A DNA stretch of 64,000 nucleotides, taken from NCBI RefSeq assembly GCF_051846915.1, contig NZ_JBPYCR010000001.1, positions 205,782 to 269,781 on the forward strand. The letters are read 5' to 3'. Below, one piece after another: positions 25,991-34,303 of the stretch (positions are counted from its first letter, which is position 1; every line of letters starts with the position of its first letter). The translations under genes and the position numbers were made by a program. The notes under the pieces were generated by a model. The model saw only the letters and a list, made by a program, of their open reading frames with translations, was not told the DNA's origin and made no database searches. The stretch is from JBPYCR01 sp051846915. GTDB lineage: Bacteria > Bacillota > Bacilli > Bacillales > Amphibacillaceae.

Positions 25991-26225
25991 TAAGATATCT
26001 TTAATACTTGAAGATGATAATAGATTAACACCTTGGCGGAAGTTTTAAGCCTAATAGGAGATTTTCTATATACAACGGCGAGGGAAACTTTTACAAGCAA
26101 AAGATACGGAAACATATATTACATGAGCGTCTGCCGAGGTTACAGGATTTCCGTATATTAAAGACCGTTTCATGGCGACCGCATCTTTCTTGGACATCAT
26201 GGCTTGCAGTTTTAGAAATCCAATA

Positions 26226-26254
26226 AACAAAAGAGACTGACAATTGCCAGCCCC
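26226..26254 (-). terminator. Weak terminator after ectC
   Basis: Minus-strand CTGGCAATTGTCAG can fold as a 5-7 bp stem and is followed by TCTCTTTTG. It lies about 15 bases after the ectC stop. Confidence 0.45.
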
Positions 26255-26264
26255 TTCACCGTTT

Positions 26265-26651
26265 TTACTCTGTTAATAATGGATAAACTCCATCTTCATC
26301 ATGTGTTTCTGTTCCTACAAGCGGTGGGTTAAATACACAAACCATTCTCATTTGTGTTTTTGCTCGTAAGTAATGTTTGTCATTCTTATCCAAAAGATAC
26401 ATTGTGCCGGCTTTAAGCGGATATACTTTTCCGTCCGCAAGTGTTTCCACTTCGCCTTCTCCTTCGATACAATAAACAGCTTCGATATGGTTTTTGTACC
26501 AGAAATAGCTTTCTGTACCTGCTTTGATAATCGTGTCATTCATGCTGAAACCAACGTTATCCTTTTTCATGATAAAACGGCGGCTCGTCCATGTTTCACC
26601 TGATGTTTCGTCTTCTGTTCCTGCTATGTCTTCCAATGATTTTACGATCAT
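26265..26651 (-). CDS. ectC: L-ectoine synthase, stand-alone
   Basis: Cyclises N-gamma-acetyl-2,4-diaminobutyrate to the compatible solute ectoine. The 128-residue cupin is full length and typical, starting MIVKSLEDIAGT, with GTESYFWYKNHIEAVYC, a GEGEVETL strand and the C-terminal FNPPLVGTETHDEDGVYPLL. The ATG follows GGAG. ectA and ectB, normally directly upstream, are absent: the upstream neighbour is an M20 peptidase, and no ectA/ectB remnants were seen. It has its own promoter. Either ectA/ectB are elsewhere, or this orphan uses a substrate made by another route. Confidence 0.96.
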   Translation of the reverse strand: MIVKSLEDIAGTEDETSGETWTSRRFIMKKDNVGFSMNDTIIKAGTESYFWYKNHIEAVYCIEGEGEVETLADGKVYPLKAGTMYLLDKNDKHYLRAKTQMRMVCVFNPPLVGTETHDEDGVYPLLTE

Positions 26652-26689
26652 GCTGCATTTCTCCTTTCATTATTTACATAACATCGATA

Positions 26690-26718
26690 AGTATATCGTA
26701 CTTTATAAGCGATTTCAA
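26690..26718 (-). promoter_or_regulatory. Promoter of ectC
   Basis: Minus-strand TTGAAA (26713-26718) and TATACT (26690-26695), spacer 17 bases, about 40 bases before the ectC start. Confidence 0.7.
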
Positions 26719-26751
26719 AAATTACTAAACATATGGCATTCCTCTGCCGGT

Positions 26752-28011
26752 CTATTTATCGACGCCACACCAATCGATAATCGTTCCAGCAATAACTTCA
26801 GCTGCTTGAAAAATCTTTTCCAGCTCAATATACTCATTCGGGAAGTGGGCCATGCTTGTGACCCCAGGTCCAAATACGACGGAAGGAGTATTGCCTACTT
26901 GCGTGAGTAATCCCCCATCGGTGCCCCAAGGAGAAGCTTCGACTGTCGGTTGCCCTCCAAGCACATTTGAATAGTTGTTCGTTAATGCTTCCATAAGCGG
27001 GTGGTCATTGGCTATTTCACCCGGCACCCACCGCGCGCCAAACCAATCTAATTCAACAGGACTTTCTTTAAACCATTCATCCGTTTCATCCAACTTTTCG
27101 ATCCATGCTTCCAGTTCCTGTTGTGCATCTTCTATGCTTTCATTTGGAGCGATTCCAATGCGTCCTTCCAATTGAACCACATCAGGTACGGATGAAGGCC
27201 AGTCCCCACCTTCAATTTTACCTATATTGATCGGGATTGGTACGGGCGTAGCATCATACAACGGATCATCAATACGATCATTTCTCACTTTTTCCAGTTT
27301 TTTAATATGCTCAACAACTTGAAAGCTTTTATCAATTGCGCTTACACCAAGATAACGCGTTCCACCATGTGCTGTGCGGCCCTTTACTGTAATTCGAAAC
27401 CATTTTGATCCTTGCTGTTTCGGAAAAATTTTCATATTGGTCGGCTCAGGAATAATAGCTGCATCTGCTGTATATCCTTTTAATACAGCAGCCAACGTAC
27501 CAGCGCCACCACTTTCCTCTTCAACAACACTTTGGAAAATGACATCCCCTTTCAGCTGGATGTCGAGCGACCGAATCGCTTCCATCGCAATCATGAGTGC
27601 TGCATTTCCACCTTTCATATCGGTGGAACCACGCCCGTACAATTTGCCATCACTAATATTGCCACTATATGGCCCATGCTCCCATTGTTTCACATCTCCT
27701 GCCGGCACGACATCGACGTGTCCATTTAAAATAATGGAACGGCCCTTTCCACTGCCCTTCAAAACACCGACAACATTCGGGCTCCCTTCGAACGTTTCCC
27801 TTGAGGAATAAAAATACGGATGTTTTTTTAATTCTTTACCGTCAAGTTCCCAAAGATCGACATCAAACCCCAGATCAGAAAGCTTTATTGCTACGAAATC
27901 CTGTACTTCTTTTTCTTTGCCTTGTGTGCTCGGTAATTGTACAAGCTTCTGCAAAAGACGAATACTTTCTTCCTGGTTTTCTTTTATCCAGTTACGTAAT
28001 TGATCTTTCAT
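26752..28011 (-). CDS. yodQ: M20 family deacylase/peptidase, YodQ/ArgE-DapE-like
   Basis: 419-residue zinc hydrolase of the ArgE/DapE/ACY1 group. Metal and catalytic motifs are visible: NGHVDVVPAG, GRGSTDMKGGN, VVEEESGGAGT and the late GPGVTSMAHFPNEY. The ATG follows a GGACGGG-type site. It is last in a run with thiolase, CoA-transferase and aminotransferase genes, matching B. subtilis yodQ-yodR-yodS-yodT apart from the added thiolase. It probably removes an acyl group from an amino-acid-like intermediate. The gene symbol reflects neighbourhood and family; the substrate is not known. Confidence 0.85.
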   Translation of the reverse strand: MKDQLRNWIKENQEESIRLLQKLVQLPSTQGKEKEVQDFVAIKLSDLGFDVDLWELDGKELKKHPYFYSSRETFEGSPNVVGVLKGSGKGRSIILNGHVDVVPAGDVKQWEHGPYSGNISDGKLYGRGSTDMKGGNAALMIAMEAIRSLDIQLKGDVIFQSVVEEESGGAGTLAAVLKGYTADAAIIPEPTNMKIFPKQQGSKWFRITVKGRTAHGGTRYLGVSAIDKSFQVVEHIKKLEKVRNDRIDDPLYDATPVPIPINIGKIEGGDWPSSVPDVVQLEGRIGIAPNESIEDAQQELEAWIEKLDETDEWFKESPVELDWFGARWVPGEIANDHPLMEALTNNYSNVLGGQPTVEASPWGTDGGLLTQVGNTPSVVFGPGVTSMAHFPNEYIELEKIFQAAEVIAGTIIDWCGVDK

Positions 28012-28027
28012 CTTAACCCGTCCTTTT

Positions 28028-29209
28028 TTACAAATTCATATTTTCGTAAATTACACTGATTCCCATTCCCCCAGCCATACATAATGTTACCATTCCATAA
28101 CGGATTTTGGAACGGATCATTTCATTCATAAGTGTAACTGTTAATTTTGCACCGGTTGCACCTACCGGATGACCAAGTGCAATAGCTCCACCATTCACAT
28201 TTACTTTGTCCGGCTGCAATTTTAATTCTTTTATTACTGCGAGCGCTTGTGCAGCAAACGCTTCATTTAATTCAATTAGACCAATATCTTCCAGTGATAA
28301 GCCTGCTTTTTGCAGTGCTTTTCTTGTTGCGGGAACAGGACCTATCCCCATTATTTCATGATCCACCCCGGCACTGGCATACGCTTTTATTTTTACAAGC
28401 GGCTGCAACCCCTTTGCTTCCGCCGCTTCTTTGGACATAAGCAAAGCAGCTGCAGCCCCATCATTCATCGGACAAGCATTTCCTGCTGAAACGAATCCGT
28501 CCTTTTTAAAAACCGCAGGCAAGTGAGCTAATCTGTCCAAGTTAATATCATAACGAACAGATTCATCAGTTGAAAACACACTAGGTTTTCCTCTATTCGT
28601 CATCTTCACCGGAGCAATTTCCTCTCGAAATTTACCTGCTTCTATCGCTCGTATTGCTTTTTGATGACTTTGATAGGCAAATTGATCCTGTTCTTCTCGG
28701 GAAATGTCATATTTTTGCGCAAGCCTTTCTGCCGTCACTCCCATATGCTCATTTCCAAGAGAGCATGTAAGCCCATCCGTCAAAAGCGCATCTTCCATTT
28801 GAACATTTCCAAACTTTGATCCCCAGCGATTTTTCACGAGATACGGAACATTACTCATGCTTTCCGTACCTCCGGCGATAATAACTTCCTCCTGACCGGA
28901 TGCAATGCTAGCAGCTCCATTTGTTATTGCTTTTAAACTGGATCCGCATGCTTTAATTACGACATATGCCGGGACTTCTTTTGGAAACCCGGCTTGTTGG
29001 GAGGCAATTCTAGCGGTATTCAGTCCTCCCCCATGTACATAGCCTTGCCCTACGATCACTTCGTTTATGTCCGTTTTCGATACAGAAGACTTTTCTATTA
29101 ACGCTTCAAAAACCTGTCGGGCAAGTTCTTTCGCTTCAACTTGCCTTAATGACTTTCCAAAAGCTCCTACCGCTGTCCGAACTCCTGAAACAATAACTAC
29201 TTCTGTCAT
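28028..29209 (-). CDS. Thiolase family protein (acetyl-CoA C-acyltransferase)
   Basis: 393-residue thiolase. Catalytic Cys is in KACGSSLKAI, active-site His in ALGHPVGATGAK, and the second Cys in LCMAGGMG; NEAFAAQA is also present. It thiolytically cleaves 3-ketoacyl-CoA or condenses acetyl-CoA. The ATG at 29209 is 7 bases after GGAGG; an in-frame TTG two codons earlier is too close. It lies 16 bases upstream of the M20 gene and is separated from the CoA-transferase genes by dispersed repeat copy D. It is not part of the B. subtilis yod cluster, so this pathway is extended by a thiolytic step. Confidence 0.93.
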   Translation of the reverse strand: MTEVVIVSGVRTAVGAFGKSLRQVEAKELARQVFEALIEKSSVSKTDINEVIVGQGYVHGGGLNTARIASQQAGFPKEVPAYVVIKACGSSLKAITNGAASIASGQEEVIIAGGTESMSNVPYLVKNRWGSKFGNVQMEDALLTDGLTCSLGNEHMGVTAERLAQKYDISREEQDQFAYQSHQKAIRAIEAGKFREEIAPVKMTNRGKPSVFSTDESVRYDINLDRLAHLPAVFKKDGFVSAGNACPMNDGAAAALLMSKEAAEAKGLQPLVKIKAYASAGVDHEIMGIGPVPATRKALQKAGLSLEDIGLIELNEAFAAQALAVIKELKLQPDKVNVNGGAIALGHPVGATGAKLTVTLMNEMIRSKIRYGMVTLCMAGGMGISVIYENMNL

Positions 29210-29252
29210 TTGCAAACCTCCTCGTCAAAATAACATAACTGTAAAAACAGTT

Positions 29253-29400
29253 AGAAAAGCGCAAGCGCCCTGGTCAGCCTCAGGCATAGCTTAAGCAAGA
29301 ACTCGTAGTGACGGTTTTTGTCACGAAGAATTATTGCTTAAGACCTCGAGGGGCTGGGCGCTTAAGCTAGACAGCTATGCGCAAAATTTATGCTTTCTGA
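29253..29400. repeat. Dispersed hairpin repeat, copy D
   Basis: Ends and core as in copy C, including GTAGTGACGGTTTTTGTCAC, CTTAAGCAAGAA with a one-base-changed partner (ATTATTGCTTAAG), and the terminal GGCGCTTAAGCTAGACAGC. It lies inside the presumed operon between the CoA-transferase and thiolase genes. Confidence 0.88.
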
Positions 29401-29492
29401 TCTTTGATCAAAGATTGGGTATTCAAGAAAGGGTATGGTGCATCACTGTTAATTTTCCATACGATAATCCGAATAGACATAAGCTTCTTGCC

Positions 29493-30170
29493 CTATCCTT
29501 TTACCGAAACTGAAGTTACTTCCTCAGAAATAGTTAACGGAGCTACCGTATTGGCAATCACTTCATCGACACTGTACGGCTCCATTACTTCGAGTAAAGT
29601 TAATCCTTTTGCATCCACTTGAATAACAGCCATGTCTGTGATGATTAAGTCTACACTTCGCTTTGCCGTCAATGGCAAGGAGCAACGTTCGACGATTTTG
29701 GAATTCCCTTTCTTATCAACGTGACGCATTAATACGATAACTTTTTTTGCCTTTTGAGCAAGCTCTATGGCCCCTCCCATTCCGGAAACAATTTTTCCCG
29801 GTACGATCCAGTTGGCCAGGTCTCCATATTCATTTACTTCAAAAGCACCCAGTATTGTTACATCTAAGAGGCCACGGCGAATAATTCCGAATGCCATCGT
29901 ACTGTCAAAGTAAGAGGCTCCTGGAACAACGGTCACCGGGAGCCCACCTGCATTACATAAATTAGCATCCTCCTCGCCCTTTTTCGGAGCGGGTCCGCTT
30001 CCGAGCACACCGTTTTCAGCATGAAACATCACGCCCATTGTATCCGGCAAATAATTGGAAACTAAGGTCGGCATACCGATGCCAAGATTTACAATCATTC
30101 CATCCTTAATTTCTTTTGCCGCTCGTGCAGCTATTTGATGACGCACGTTCACTCCCATGCCCATTTCCAA
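29493..30170 (-). CDS. yodR: CoA-transferase subunit B, YodR-like (3-oxoacid type)
   Basis: Beta subunit of a family I CoA transferase (about 225 residues). The catalytic glutamate sits in HAENGVLGSGPAP, the usual motif. It overlaps the end of subunit A by 22 bases. A TTG at 30170 and an ATG at 30164 are both usable behind GAAGGAG; the ATG has the better distance. With subunit A it should move CoA from a donor to a 3-oxo or amino-acyl acid, feeding the thiolase. Confidence 0.9.
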   Translation of the reverse strand: MEMGMGVNVRHQIAARAAKEIKDGMIVNLGIGMPTLVSNYLPDTMGVMFHAENGVLGSGPAPKKGEEDANLCNAGGLPVTVVPGASYFDSTMAFGIIRRGLLDVTILGAFEVNEYGDLANWIVPGKIVSGMGGAIELAQKAKKVIVLMRHVDKKGNSKIVERCSLPLTAKRSVDLIITDMAVIQVDAKGLTLLEVMEPYSVDEVIANTVAPLTISEEVTSVSVKG

Positions 30171-30826
30171 TTCACTCCTTCACTTAAAATAATTTTGTCC
30201 ACATATGCTCCTGGTGTCACGATCGCCTCCGGGTCAATTTCTCCTGTTGGGACAATTTCATCCACTTCTGCTATTGTTATATTTCCAGCCATCGCTACTA
30301 ACGGGTTGGTACTTCGTGCACTTTTATCAAAAATAAGATTTCCAAAATGATCGGCCTGCTTCGCATGTACAATGGAAACGTCTGCAGTTAAGGCAGGTTC
30401 TACTAAAAAAGGTTGTTCCTTGATATGAACCCTTTCTCTTCCTTCAGCTGCCATTCCGTCTATTCCGACATCGACAAGTACACCGCCCAGCCCGACACCA
30501 CCTGCTCGGATCTTTTCTACAAGTGTTCCCTGCGGATAAAAAACAACTTCCATTTTTTCGTCATGCATTAACTTCCCAGCTACCGGATTGGATCCAATAT
30601 GTGAAGCAACTAATTTTTTGACTTTGCCGTTTGTCACAAGCCGCCCAACACCTACTTCAGGGAAACCGGCGTCATTTGCTATAATCGTAAGCTCATTGAT
30701 ATCACGGTCCAAAATTGCTTGAATCATTGTCGGTGGATTTCCGACACCACCGAACCCTCCGATCATCAGTGTCATTCCACTTTGTAAAATATTAACTGCT
30801 TCTTTTACGGAACATATTTTGTTCAT
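30149..30826 (-). CDS. yodS: CoA-transferase subunit A, YodS-like
   Basis: Alpha subunit (225 residues) with the family signature GGFGGVGNPPTMI near the N terminus and the GGVGLGGVLVDVG region. The start overlaps the aminotransferase stop (coordinates 30823-30826), and GGAAGG precedes the ATG, so the two are translationally coupled. Confidence 0.92.
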   Translation of the reverse strand: MNKICSVKEAVNILQSGMTLMIGGFGGVGNPPTMIQAILDRDINELTIIANDAGFPEVGVGRLVTNGKVKKLVASHIGSNPVAGKLMHDEKMEVVFYPQGTLVEKIRAGGVGLGGVLVDVGIDGMAAEGRERVHIKEQPFLVEPALTADVSIVHAKQADHFGNLIFDKSARSTNPLVAMAGNITIAEVDEIVPTGEIDPEAIVTPGAYVDKIILSEGVNWKWAWE

Positions 30827-32202
30827 TGCATTTTCACCTTCCCATCCATATTTAAATGTCCTTTATCTATCAGCTTTTGTTCGACTTCCATGAAAGTTTT
30901 ATCTAACTGTAAGATCAGTTCATCAATTTCAGCTTTTGTAATGATTAATGGAGGGGCAATAATAATTGCACTTCCGTTTATACCATTCACACCTGCCGCA
31001 GCCGGATAAACGAGCAACCCATTTTCAAATGCCTGTTTAACAATGGTATTCGTTAGCTGAATCTCTCTATCAAATGGTTCTTTAGTCCTTTTGTCGGCAA
31101 CAAACTCAATCCCCACGAATAATCCCTTACCTCGAACATCTCCGATAATTTTGGATGAAGCGGCCAACCCTTCAATTTTAGAAAACAGGTACACTCCATT
31201 TTCAGCAGAATTTCTCACTAACTGATGCTTTTCCATATAATTCAGTACTGCAAGGGAAACCGCGGCTGATTGTGGATTTGCACTAAAAGTATGCCCGCTC
31301 ATGATTAATTTGGAACCTTTCAAAATAGGATCCATAATCCGATCACTAACCAAAGCGGCTGCCATTGGGGTATAACCACCTGTCATCCCTTTTCCTGTCG
31401 TTATTAAGTCAGGAATGACAGGCGCCCAATGTTCAATAGCAAACATTTTCCCTGTCCGACCCATGCCGGTCATTACTTCATCTGCTATAAATAAAATATC
31501 ATTCCGTTCACAAACTTCCTTGATTGCTTGATAATACCCATCGGATGGTGTTAGGGCACCACCTGCCGCTCCTACAATCGGTTCCGCAATAAATGCAGCT
31601 ACATGATCTTTTCCTAGTCTATGAATTTCTCTTTCCAATTCCTCCGCATAAAACTCGTTTGCGGATAAACCGCTTTCATTCCGCGGTTGTCTATACTCGT
31701 AAGGTGCAGATACTGTAGGATATTGTTCCAATATTTGGGTAAAACGCTCCCGTCTTTCGTTATATCCTGACATTGATAACGCCGCCAATGTAATGCCGTG
31801 ATAACTCATCCAGCGGGAAATGATTTTATTTTTCGTATATTTTCCTTTTTCTTGCCAATATTGAATGGCGATCTTCATCGCTGTTTCAGTTGCTTCCGAA
31901 CCACTGTTGACAAAAAAGGACCAGTTTAGGTCACCGGGCGTTATTTCACTCAACTTTTTAGCCAATTTTTCCGCTGGATTATTTGCAAACTGGGACCGGT
32001 AAACAAATGATACTTTGTCTGCTTGTTCTTTCATTGCCTCGACAACTTCAGTCACCCCATGGCCAATCGATGCCGTAACAGCACCTGATGAACCATCTAA
32101 ATATTTTTTTCCTTCTTGATCATATAAATATATCCCTTTCCCGTAAGTTGCGACAGGATAATCGACATCTAAAATCGGTTTAATTAAATGGGATCTTTCC
32201 AC
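30823..32202 (-). CDS. yodT: Class III PLP aminotransferase, YodT-like
   Basis: About 459 residues, omega-amino-acid transaminase fold. SGSEATETAMKIA binds phosphate, DEVMTGMGRTG contains the PLP-contacting Asp, and the Schiff-base lysine is in TTGKGMTGGYTPMAA. I use the GTG at 32202, preceded by AGAGGTGA; an in-frame TTG at 32220 lies upstream. It is the first gene of the catabolic run and divergent from a PucR regulator. It probably transaminates a non-alpha amino group and yields the acid later activated by the CoA transferase. Confidence 0.9.
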   Translation of the reverse strand: MERSHLIKPILDVDYPVATYGKGIYLYDQEGKKYLDGSSGAVTASIGHGVTEVVEAMKEQADKVSFVYRSQFANNPAEKLAKKLSEITPGDLNWSFFVNSGSEATETAMKIAIQYWQEKGKYTKNKIISRWMSYHGITLAALSMSGYNERRERFTQILEQYPTVSAPYEYRQPRNESGLSANEFYAEELEREIHRLGKDHVAAFIAEPIVGAAGGALTPSDGYYQAIKEVCERNDILFIADEVMTGMGRTGKMFAIEHWAPVIPDLITTGKGMTGGYTPMAAALVSDRIMDPILKGSKLIMSGHTFSANPQSAAVSLAVLNYMEKHQLVRNSAENGVYLFSKIEGLAASSKIIGDVRGKGLFVGIEFVADKRTKEPFDREIQLTNTIVKQAFENGLLVYPAAAGVNGINGSAIIIAPPLIITKAEIDELILQLDKTFMEVEQKLIDKGHLNMDGKVKMQ

Positions 32203-32405
32203 ATGCTCACCTCTCGTCAAATAATTGTTTGTAATCTGCTACTGTATATAATCAGAGATAACTATTTTTATATATTGCAATCTCGATTTGCCAGGGTTAA
32301 TCAAATTATATCGGATCACATTAAACGTTCCATTCGACTTCACAATAGAAATTCCGCTCATTTAGTTATACACTATGTATAATAGAGAAAAAGAAGGAGG
32401 TAAAG

Positions 32406-34058
32406 ATGGCTATTCATATTTCCGAAGCACTGAAATTACCAGTAATGAAAGATACAAAATTGATTGCCGGACACAAAGGGTTGAACAATACGATTAAATG
32501 GGTAACAATTGTTGAAGTCCTCGATGATATGCACCGACTGCAAGATGGGGAGTTCCTGATTACAACTGCCTTTGGTATGAACGAAAATGAAGATCGTCTA
32601 AATGAGTTTTATAAATTGCTAACTTCCAACAAATTATCCGGAATTGCCATTAATACTAGCTTTTACATGAAGGAAATTCCGGAAAGCTTTATAACGGCAG
32701 CTAACAAAAGTGGATTACCCCTGATTGAAATACCTACAGATATTAATTTTTCCGTTATTACGAAGGGGCTCTTGGAACAAATCGTCAATAACCAAATGCA
32801 CCTTTTGGAATTCTCCAATACGATTCATCGTAAATTGACCAATCTCGTCCTGAACAATCAGGGCTTGACTGAAATTACTAATACATTGGCCGAACTGACA
32901 TCTGCAACGACCCTAATTTACAACGATTTTTATGAAGTGGTCCATTACACTAAACAAAACATCGATGTTACGTTCGATAAAAAACCGATCGTTAAACTGG
33001 AAGACTTGAAAATAAACATTCAAAAAGATTTGATACAAAGTTCAGCAGAGGAAACTACCACACATAAAAAGGTAGGCCCATACACAATGACCATTTATCC
33101 CATCATAGCCAAACAAGCCTGTTATGGCTGGGTCGTCATTATAAAGCCAACCAAACAGTGGAAAGAACTGGATGAGATAGCAGTTGGTCATACCGCAACG
33201 ATCTATGCCATTGAATTTTTAAAAAGAGAAGCAGTTGAGGAAACAAAAATGCGTCTCCAAGGTGACTTCTTAAAAGATATTTTTAATCGAAACTTCACAA
33301 ACAAAGATACCATTATGGAAGATGGCAAAATGCTCGGCTATGATTTGTCATTGAAACAAGCTGTCTTTTACTTTAGATTTCCGAAAAAGAACAAGGATAG
33401 CAAAAAACGGAACGACAAATTGTACCATGTCCTTGAGCAGCTTTTAAATCAAAAAAACAAGCAACATCTTATACAAGCAAAAATGGATTCATTAATATTG
33501 TTAACGAACGTTACCGGGGAAACTAAACGTAAAATCAGGACGTACTGCCGTCAACTGGCTCAAGAAATCCATGACCAATGGTCTTACTTTTTTCCCAATG
33601 ATCCCCTAACGATCGGCATCGGAAAACATTACGATAATGTTGTTCATCTGGCAAAAAGTGCCCGGGAAGCAAGGTATGCGGTCAGCCTTTTCAGTTTGCT
33701 TCAATACAGAGAGAAAAATATTATTCATTACGATGACCTCGGGATGTATGATCTGCTTCTTGAAATGAAAGATTCGGGTATTGATTTAAGCACCATTTAT
33801 ATGGACTGCTTGGAAAATATTATTCCAACAAATAATAAAAGTCTCGATTTAATTGATACATTGGATGTTTATTTAAAAAACAACCAAAGCATCCAGACTG
33901 CCGCCGACCAACTGTATATCCATCGACATACATTACGATACCGTTTGAATCAAATTGAAAAAAGAACAGGGTTGAACCTTAAATCCGCCGACGATCGATT
34001 GAAATTGCAAATAGGTGTGATGGCTTATCGACTCGTCCACACCGTTCGCCAAATGTAA
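32406..34058 (+). CDS. PucR/CdaR-family transcriptional activator
   Basis: 550 residues. The N-terminal PucR domain (about 10-130, VTIVEVLDDMHRLQDGEFLITTA) is followed by a middle CdaR/GGDEF-like region and a C-terminal HTH_30 (QTAADQLYIHRHTLRYRLNQIEKRTG). Members activate catabolic genes in response to substrate. The ATG follows GGAGG. It is divergent from the aminotransferase across 200 bases, so it is the obvious candidate regulator of the yodT-to-yodQ operon. The ligand is unknown. Confidence 0.92.
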   Translation: MAIHISEALKLPVMKDTKLIAGHKGLNNTIKWVTIVEVLDDMHRLQDGEFLITTAFGMNENEDRLNEFYKLLTSNKLSGIAINTSFYMKEIPESFITAANKSGLPLIEIPTDINFSVITKGLLEQIVNNQMHLLEFSNTIHRKLTNLVLNNQGLTEITNTLAELTSATTLIYNDFYEVVHYTKQNIDVTFDKKPIVKLEDLKINIQKDLIQSSAEETTTHKKVGPYTMTIYPIIAKQACYGWVVIIKPTKQWKELDEIAVGHTATIYAIEFLKREAVEETKMRLQGDFLKDIFNRNFTNKDTIMEDGKMLGYDLSLKQAVFYFRFPKKNKDSKKRNDKLYHVLEQLLNQKNKQHLIQAKMDSLILLTNVTGETKRKIRTYCRQLAQEIHDQWSYFFPNDPLTIGIGKHYDNVVHLAKSAREARYAVSLFSLLQYREKNIIHYDDLGMYDLLLEMKDSGIDLSTIYMDCLENIIPTNNKSLDLIDTLDVYLKNNQSIQTAADQLYIHRHTLRYRLNQIEKRTGLNLKSADDRLKLQIGVMAYRLVHTVRQM

Positions 34059-34225
34059 AGGCAGTTATCGCTTGCTTTGTTACCTTATTCCAAATCGATC
34101 GGCATAATAATGGTTAATATAGCTAATTCCTTTTGGGTCTAATATAACAAACCCTCCGTTAAGTCATGCAAGCCGGTAGCAGGGGGGGGCTAACTTGAGA
34201 GAAAAGTTGTTGATAAAGTTTTTTT

Positions 34226-34258
34226 AAAGAAAAAGTGGGACTGCACTATCCGTCCCAC
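34226..34258 (-). terminator. Intrinsic terminator on minus strand between pucR-like gene and dead IS
   Basis: GTGGGAC and GTCCCAC form a 7-bp stem with a 10-base loop. Read on the minus strand it is followed by TTTTTCTTT. It would stop transcripts entering the regulator gene from the right. Confidence 0.75.
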
Positions 34259-34303
34259 CTAAGACCATAATTACAAATTAAGCACTTTTTTTATTCATGA
34301 CTT

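Noticed and set aside
26265..28011. ectC plus M20 gene as an ectoine-degradation (doe/eut) cluster
   Set aside because: The typical hydrolase DoeA/EutD and the AstE/AspA-type deacetylase DoeB are absent. The M20 gene belongs with the CoA-transferase run, and ectC has its own promoter.
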